From NCBI GenBank assembly GCA_905250075.1, contig CAJNOP010000035.1, forward strand, positions 744,001 to 808,000: a stretch of 64,000 nt of DNA, given 5' to 3'. The notes beneath the pieces are model-generated. The model did no database searches, was not told the origin of the DNA, and saw only the letters and a list, made by a program, of their open reading frames with translations. Below are positions 49,598 to 64,000 of this stretch, in pieces. The DNA comes from Rotaria sp. Silwood1 (taxonomy: Eukaryota > Rotifera > Eurotatoria > Philodinida > Philodinidae). How positions within the stretch are numbered: position 1 is the first letter of the stretch; the number at the start of each line of letters is the position of its first letter. The position numbers and the translations under genes were made by a program.

Positions 49598-50478
49598 ACA
49601 TATGATGCAAAAGTAATGGCATAAAATGTTGACCTTTTTATTTTCTCCTCTTTCAAATCATATATGATTTGTTTTTACCACACACTTATCAACAGCATGG
49701 CATGAGAGAAGAAAGAGACTCACCTCAAAAATATCTCCGCACTTTTTGTATGTTTCAAAATAACAGCACAAAATAAGTGTTGGAACAATATTTCTTCTAT
49801 TAGCTGAAAGGAAAATTTTCTCTCTTTTAAACTGTATATAATTTGTTTTTGCCATACATTCGTAAACGGAATGACATAACAAGAAAGAGAAAACACTAGC
49901 TCCACAAATTTGCAATTTTTATATCGATTCATCCAATAAATCTTGGAAGATGACGTTTAATTGTTTTATGAAACAAAGTATTCCAAGAACAAATGATTCT
50001 AATATCGAAAGGTAATTTATATTATTATTCAACTGATTCAAATACAACTCCTGTGATATTAATTTCGGTTGATATACAGCTTTTTCAGATAGAACAATGA
50101 AAGAATAGAATTTCTTGAACAGGCAATTCTATTTCTATCAGTATCATTTCATTTACGAATGTATAGTAAAAACGAATTCCTATACAGTTCGAAAGAGGTA
50201 AAAATTTCCTACGAGCGGATAAAAAAATTATCATCTCAAGACGTGTTTACAGAAATATGCCAGTCGACATTTTGTGTAGTTTTTTTTGAAACATACAAAA
50301 AGTGCGGAGATATTTTTGAGATGAGTCTCTTTCTTCTCATGCCATGCTGTTGATAAGTGTGTGGTAATAATAAATCATATATGGTTTGCAAGAGGAGAAA
50401 ATTTTCTTTTCGAAACTATTTTTAGGAGAAAATAAAAAGGTCAACATTTTATTGCATTATTTTCGCATCATATGTTAT
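49598..50478. repeat. Fold-back element with an internal duplicated segment
   Basis: The left end (ACATATGATGCAAAAGTAAT near 49599) is the inverted partner of the right end (ATTTTCGCATCATATGTTAT near 50458). AAAATGTTGACCTTTTTATT at 49623 pairs with its complement near 50435. CTCCGCACTTTTTGTATGTTTC (from 49734) pairs with its complement near 50290. In the left half, the segment at about 49650-49740 recurs as a diverged direct copy at about 49830-49910 (TATAATTTGTTTTTGCCATACA against TATGATTTGTTTTTACCACACA). It encodes no convincing protein. Confidence 0.7.
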
Positions 50479-52316
50479 TTTCTTGATAATAAACTCTTTT
50501 AAATAATTTTCTATGAGATATGGAATCAACAACATTTAATGAAATAAGCATTGATGAAAATCATTGTAATCTATGTTAAACAATGATTAGAAAAATGATC
50601 TGTCTCAAATGATCGAGTAAATATATCTTCTACTACTACTTAAGGAAATAATGAAGACTGTCAATCAATTATAAACACTTGATCTATCTAGAGAAATCGT
50701 TGTATTGACTCGACCACTAATTTTGTTTGTGTGTATTCGTATGTTATTAATTGATGAAGTGAAACAATTATAAATAATTGTATGTTTTAGAAATATTATT
50801 CACATTGACGACAATTTAGTTCAAATGGCAAAGAAACACGTACACGACAATAGTGTGAGATAAATACATTGATGTCTTCTCCATATTCTTTTGCTTTTCA
50901 TCTTGTCATTCTAGTGAAAAGGAAAGAATGAAATTTATCGAATAAATCACAGAAAAGATTCATTTATCAATTATTAAAATTGCAGAATTCATCTGAATAG
51001 CGCGCGGCTTTTTTTTTGGTTTAATTTATTTGCAATGAATCAACAATGATAAATACAGTTTCATAACGATTTCTAAACAGCAGTGAACTATTGGACCAAT
51101 CGATCGGGAAATTGTTTCACTTCAAGCAGAAATGCTTCACCCCATATAAAGTCAAATATGTGAAACAGAAACAGAAAAAAGAATAATACATATATATAAT
51201 CTATCAGTTGATATTGAACGTATACTTGAACATATCAATTGGTTCCAAAATTTTTTTCTTGCTGATTCAATAAAAGTACATCATTCAAAAGAACGCGAAA
51301 AATGTAGTTTAGCGATATAATTTTTAGAGGGACGTACTTCCAAGTCCCCAGCTAGCACTAGTAGACGTATAAAATCATACTGCTATATTTTCCGTTTCTT
51401 GCAGCCAGCCGACTTTTTTACCCGGCCTTGGGTCGTATAGAGGTTTAGTTGAATCCATTATCAAAATTGTTGAATTCTGTCGTTGCTGGTTTTGAGTCAA
51501 GTCAGACTTGACTTGACTCGTTCATTTCTATTTATATCAGGTCTACTATCAGCTTATGTTACGAGTAAATCAGTTTATTGAGTTCATTCGATATAAATCT
51601 GTCAGTTAATCAAAAAGATTCAACAGCATCATCGAAACATCAATTCATTGTGAGAAGTAGAGTTTTATTACATATAAAATTCGTTTTGTAAAAGAATAAT
51701 CTAGTAGGATTATCTTAACAAAAATCACTTGATTTGATCTTTCTTAGAAAATTACCGATCATGAACAATTTCAATTGATTGAATTTCAATATTGTTTTAA
51801 TAACCAAAGAGAAAAATGCTTAAATCAAATCTCATATCTCAAATAATTATTCATTGTATTGAAATCTCATAGCATTTATGATTACTTATAGTTTTAAATT
51901 GAAAAATGGTCTTTCTTTTGCTTTATACAAATACGACAATCACATATACATAGACAACAGACGACGACAAAAACACAAAGACGTTTTTTTTTTTTGCAAA
52001 ATATGTGAATACATACAGGAACATTTTTTTCCCAGAACTTTTTTGTGTGTTTTCTCCATGCAAATATTCATGCCCACACATAAAAAGAGAAGTTGAATAA
52101 AAGAAAAGAAATGAACAAACAAATTGCTCGTCAATGTCTGCATATATATATATATATGAGAGTGTGTGTGTGTGTTGCTGCTCAGCAAAGAAAAGTCTAT
52201 CAAGATTGAATGAAACGAGCAAATATGATGAAAAGAAAAAGAAGACATTTTTGTAGCATGAATAGGAAAAAAAGAAAAAGACAAGAAAATGACCGCATTA
52301 ATATATTGAAAAAAAG
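50479..52316. other. Intergenic DNA with short repeats
   Basis: It includes a perfect 10-bp inverted repeat, GAGTCAAGTC/GACTTGACTC (51494-51503 and 51510-51519), inside a patch of higher GC (51330-51530) that may be a repeat fragment. A TA/TG microsatellite lies at 52141-52176. No gene was recognised. Confidence 0.45.
52141..52176. repeat. (TA)n(TG)n microsatellite
   Basis: A run of TA units followed by GAGAG and TG units, about 140 bp downstream of the ubiquilin stop codon, probably in its 3' flank. Confidence 0.85.
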
Positions 52317-55300
52317 TTAGATTTGGGCAAGAAGTCGTTCAACTGCAGCATTTACATCACCCATTGTTGCTGTAAGTGCTAAAAAAAAAATAAAAAGTTA
52401 AATACAAAAAAAAAAAAAACAATTCATTGATTGATTACCTTGTAAATTTGCTTCACGATTAGTAAAACCCATTGAAACAAGTTGTTCTAATTGAACAGCA
52501 TAACGTTGATCTGGTGGTGTATTCTATAGAATAAATATAAAATAAATAAAAACTTGTTTATTAAAATAAAAACATACAATATTTTGATTTGACATCATAT
52601 TCAACATTTGAGCAAATACACCTGCATAATTGCTTGAATCAGTTGATGATGATGTATCGCCAGTAGGTCTTGTTGACAATGGCGCTGGACCAGTTGATGT
52701 TGTAGATGTAGATGAAGATGAAGCATTATTTGTTGAACCCCCAGTAGCAGTTGGTGAAGCTAAACCAGTTGGACCAAAGCGAAGACCAGCAGGTAAACCA
52801 CCACTAAATTAATAGAAAGAAAAAATGTTCGTTTTTTTTTGTTTTATCAAAATATTTTATTAATAAATTTACGCTTGAAAAAGATTCGGTGCTGCTGCAT
52901 GTAAACGTTGAAGTCCTATACATAAAATAGTGAATTTATTTCTTTTTTTTTGTTTTTTTGGTTTTAAATATTAATATTCTAACCTTCTTGAACTTGTGTA
53001 ATAGCTTCAAGTGCTTCACGATTTTGCATTAATGCTTGTACTTCAGGATTTCTCATTTGTTCCATCATAGCTGGTAAAGCATTTATCATTTGTTCACGTA
53101 GTTCAGGATTATTAGCAAACATTGGATTATTTGCAATCATTTGTCTTGATATATCCGGATTAGCAGCAAGTGAATCCATTAATGGTTGCATATATGGTGC
53201 ATTAAGAACACTTTCAAGTAAACGAGGATTTTGAACTAATTGTGACATATAATTTTGCATCATTGGAGATATTAAACCGGGTGAACTACCAGCAGCTCCA
53301 GTTGGAATTGCTGATGGTATTTGTTGTTGTTGTTGATTATTTGGTGTATTAGATGATGGTTGTTGACGATTAGTTGCAGTAGCTGTTGCTCCAGCAGTAC
53401 CTCGAGGTGCCCAAGGATTTGGTAATGGATCAGTGTTTTCCGTACGTGGTGCAGATGTATTTTCTATGATGACAATGACACAAAAAACAAAATAATCAAA
53501 ATATAAAAATGAAGACATTTAAAATACCTCCATTTCCAGTAAATAATTGTGTAAATGGATTATTACCAAATTGTTCTTGTGCTGCTGAATACATTGGTTC
53601 TTGCACATCATGATAAATACGTTGTAAAGCATTAAATCCACCTGGAATACTCTATTAAAGACAATGTTTAATAATAATAATAAAATATGATTAAGAATAA
53701 AAATAAATATTTACTTCAAGATTGCTTAAAGCTCGATCATGATTACGCATAAGTTCTTGTAATGCTGTTGGATTACGAGCATATTCCATTGTTTGTCGAA
53801 GTAAATCAGGATTATTAAGTAAATGTGATATTTCAGGATTGCGCTTAAAATATTAATTTTTTGTTTTTTTTTTTTTAATATGAAAAACAAATTTTTTCAA
53901 TATTCAATTAATTTACCTCCATTAAATCACGCATTTGTGGATTGCTAAGCAATAATGAACGTAATAAATCTGGATTACTTGTTATACTTTGTACCATAGG
54001 ACTTTCCATTAACTGACGAAGTTGTGCTGGATTACTCATTATCTATAGAAAAAATTACCAAAATGTATATCTAATAAAACGACTAGTGACTTTAAAATTA
54101 GAGTATATAATAGGACACTCTTTTTTCCTTGATGATGCAGGATAATATTTGAGTCCCGCAGAACATTCATGTCATTGAATTGATCATGATTCGATCATTA
54201 TTCATAGTAGTCGGAAGAGTATGTGCTATACTAGCGATTAATGCTTCGGTGAAAAGAGTATTTAATTCAGCAAGATTGACATTTATTCAAAGACAAACAT
54301 GTTTATCACCAAGTCAAATAGACAACGCTATTGATTCGTTCTTATGAAAAACTCAACAGAAAAAACAATAAAACTTATCTCTATGTTTGCTTCGCTCATC
54401 TTATTGACATCGGACCTCATATATAGACATGCATGATATCTCTTTCAAAAAAATGAAAAGATCGTCTCTGCAGAAAATCGAATAGAACGAAGAAAAGGTT
54501 CTTATGATGTTCTCTGTTCGAAATATCTTTTCTAAATGATTCATTTTTTTTTAAATTTTTCATAACTCTGTAGTGTTATTTTGGAATGTAACTATCACTA
54601 TAGTGTTTTTTTTCTGCGTATAACATCAGAGTGAGCATAATGCATTTGACTTATTCAAGTCAAAATTGAATATTACAATAATGTATGAATATATATATTT
54701 ACTTGTTGTTGAAGTTGTTGTTGCATATCAAGAAAATTAGTATTAGCAAAATTTAAATTTCCCATTCCAGGTGTTAAACCAAGACCAAATGGAAAACCAC
54801 TTGTATTTGTTTGCGCTGTATTCGGACGATTAGCTGATGCTTGTGTATCACTAGTAGCAGTAGTTGTTGTTGTTGTTGCTGTTGCATTAGCAGATGTACT
54901 TGCTGCTGTTGAATCTGCTTTAGGTGCTCGAATAACCAAATGAAGTGTAACACCATCTTTTATATCTATTAATTAAAAAAAGAAAAATAAAAATAGACGA
55001 AAACTATACTTTTAATAAAATGATTTCTTTATTTCATACCATGTTTTTTAAGATCTTCATCATCTTTGAGAATTTTACCCGAATAAATAAGACATACTTG
55101 ATCAATTGATGCATTAAATTCATTAGCCACAATATCTCTTAACTAATAGAAGGAAAAACAATATTAAAAAAAACAGAAGTGAATTTCATTTTACTTGTTT
55201 AACAGTAGACGATTCATCAATTGAAATATCTTTTTTTTCTTTTGGTGTTTTTATTGTTAATTTTAAATTTGATGTTATATTTTCAGTTTTAACTTCATCA

Positions 55301-55407
55301 GGATTTGGACTAGTAGTAGTAGGTGCTGTTTCAACAACATCAGTTACATTATCATTGCTTGTTGAACCTGTTCCAACATCCATTTGTTCATTGTTATTCT
55401 CACTCAT
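52317..55407 (-). CDS. UBQLN: Ubiquilin (UBL-STI1-UBA proteasome shuttle factor)
   Basis: Eleven exons in transcription order: 55195-55407, 55040-55142, 54703-54965, 53917-54042, 53715-53843, 53528-53651, 52984-53463, 52873-52915, 52578-52803, 52439-52523 and 52317-52378. All phases match and the product is 617 residues. An N-terminal acidic/Thr-rich tail precedes a ubiquitin-like domain (about 46-122; [18 protein letters not shown] to [11 protein letters not shown]). STI1 repeats follow ([17 protein letters not shown] and [20 protein letters not shown]), then the family linker [14 protein letters not shown] second STI1 pair and a C-terminal UBA domain complete it ([26 protein letters not shown]...VERLLAQI). 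Ubiquilins bind ubiquitylated and hydrophobic clients through UBA/STI1 and the proteasome through UBL, in the cytosol. Most introns are 50-115 bp. Intron 3 (54043-54702) is long and carries a transposase relic. The gene is on the same strand as the upstream PRP8 pseudogene. Confidence 0.93.
54195..54347 (+). pseudogene. hAT transposase C-terminal (dimerisation domain) fragment
   Basis: A plus-strand reading inside ubiquilin intron 3 gives [20 protein letters not shown] and then [22 protein letters not shown], ending at a TGA (54345-54347). This matches the hAT C-terminal dimerisation motif: an L-A-I-x-A-S-x-x-x-x-RVF-S core, then R-x-x-LSP and the N/D-A-I/L-F-L end. The usual S-E before RVF is V-K here. 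Only this end is recognisable; the zinc finger and the catalytic core are missing. It is a remnant of an element that inserted antisense to ubiquilin. Confidence 0.6.
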
Positions 55408-55766
55408 TTTTTTTAAAAATACGAGTAAAAAAAAAATTTGATTAAAATAATCCTAATGAGAATAATCTAGAATATAGAAAAATGATGACTCAAAATTTGT
55501 TCTTTGTAATTATTATTCATAGAGATTTGTTTCCATTATTCACGAATGAAAAGAAGAAAAAAAAAACAAACTGAATCAACAATGATAGATGTCGTCATAT
55601 GTTATACATGACTTTTTATTCTCATGTAAGAAAAAAGAAGTAAGAAAATAAAAAGAATGACTCAATATGAATAAGAATTATCACAATGTAATATCACAGG
55701 CATTTTTTTGTTGTAGAAGAGAAGAATAAAATAAAGAATAACCAGTTGTTTTTATTGTTTGTATGT
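55408..55766. other. Spacer between ubiquilin and the PRP8 pseudogene
   Basis: About 360 bp between the ubiquilin start and the end of the PRP8 relic. It presumably contains the ubiquilin promoter. No TATA-like or other clear element stands out. Confidence 0.35.

Positions 55767-64000
<8,234 letters not shown>

Noticed and set aside
49658..49932. Minus-strand frames with an internal peptide repeat
   Set aside because: The repeat comes from the direct duplication inside the fold-back element at 49598-50478, not from a repeat protein.
52630..52812. Plus-strand 60-codon frame rich in V, D, P and G
   Set aside because: It is the antisense shadow of ubiquilin exon 9, whose sense reading is in phase with the rest of the gene.

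Overview
The window is a stretch of nuclear DNA from an animal. It is very AT-rich and gene-poor, with genes on both strands. Introns have GT/AG ends; many are short (about 40 to 130 bp) and a few reach 0.3 to 1.3 kb. The gene content points to a rotifer, most likely a bdelloid of the Rotaria/Adineta type. The clues are an ADP-ribosyltransferase-like domain fused to TPRs, a stand-alone TPR protein, a U-box/VWA/Vint protein, a glutathionylspermidine-amidase-like gene of bacterial type, a leucine-rich family pseudogene and many fold-back transposon relics. This assignment is inferred from gene families, not from a marker gene.

Layout. 1-17.5 kb holds two minus-strand TPR genes (4308-6038, 10909-11769) in AT-rich DNA with three fold-back elements and one possible decayed coding region. 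17.5-24.7 kb holds the single-exon amidase (17554-18180), another fold-back element and a two-exon secreted-protein gene (21087-22400). 24.7-36.6 kb is the densest part: a five-exon U-box/VWA/Vint gene (24760-28708), a three-exon Ly6/three-finger gene (30155-31717) with a tRNA-like sequence in its first intron, a rhodopsin-class GPCR (32860-33846) and a two-exon MEMO-family gene (35320-36557). 38.9-41.4 kb is a complete 12-exon TEAD/Scalloped transcription factor. 41.4-52.3 kb has no intact gene, only two large palindromic elements, a 32-bp tandem repeat and a broken leucine-rich family gene. 52.3-55.4 kb is a complete 11-exon ubiquilin. 55.8 kb to the window edge is a heavily decayed copy of the spliceosome core gene PRP8.

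The intact genes do not form a pathway. TEAD (Hippo output), ubiquilin (proteasome shuttle) and PRP8 (U5 snRNP) are conserved housekeeping or developmental genes; the others are accessory genes. TEAD and ubiquilin can be joined from 12 and 11 exons with every splice phase matching and no lesion. The stops, frameshifts, deletions and hAT insertion in the PRP8 copy are therefore unlikely to be assembly errors as a class, although single homopolymer indels could be. A lost second copy fits a bdelloid genome derived from ancient tetraploidy. The strongest leads for new biology are the U-box/VWA/Vint protein, the ADP-ribosyltransferase-like protein whose catalytic motifs are lost, and the orphan amidase. 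All exon joins were worked out by eye from splice signals, reading phase and known family sequence.
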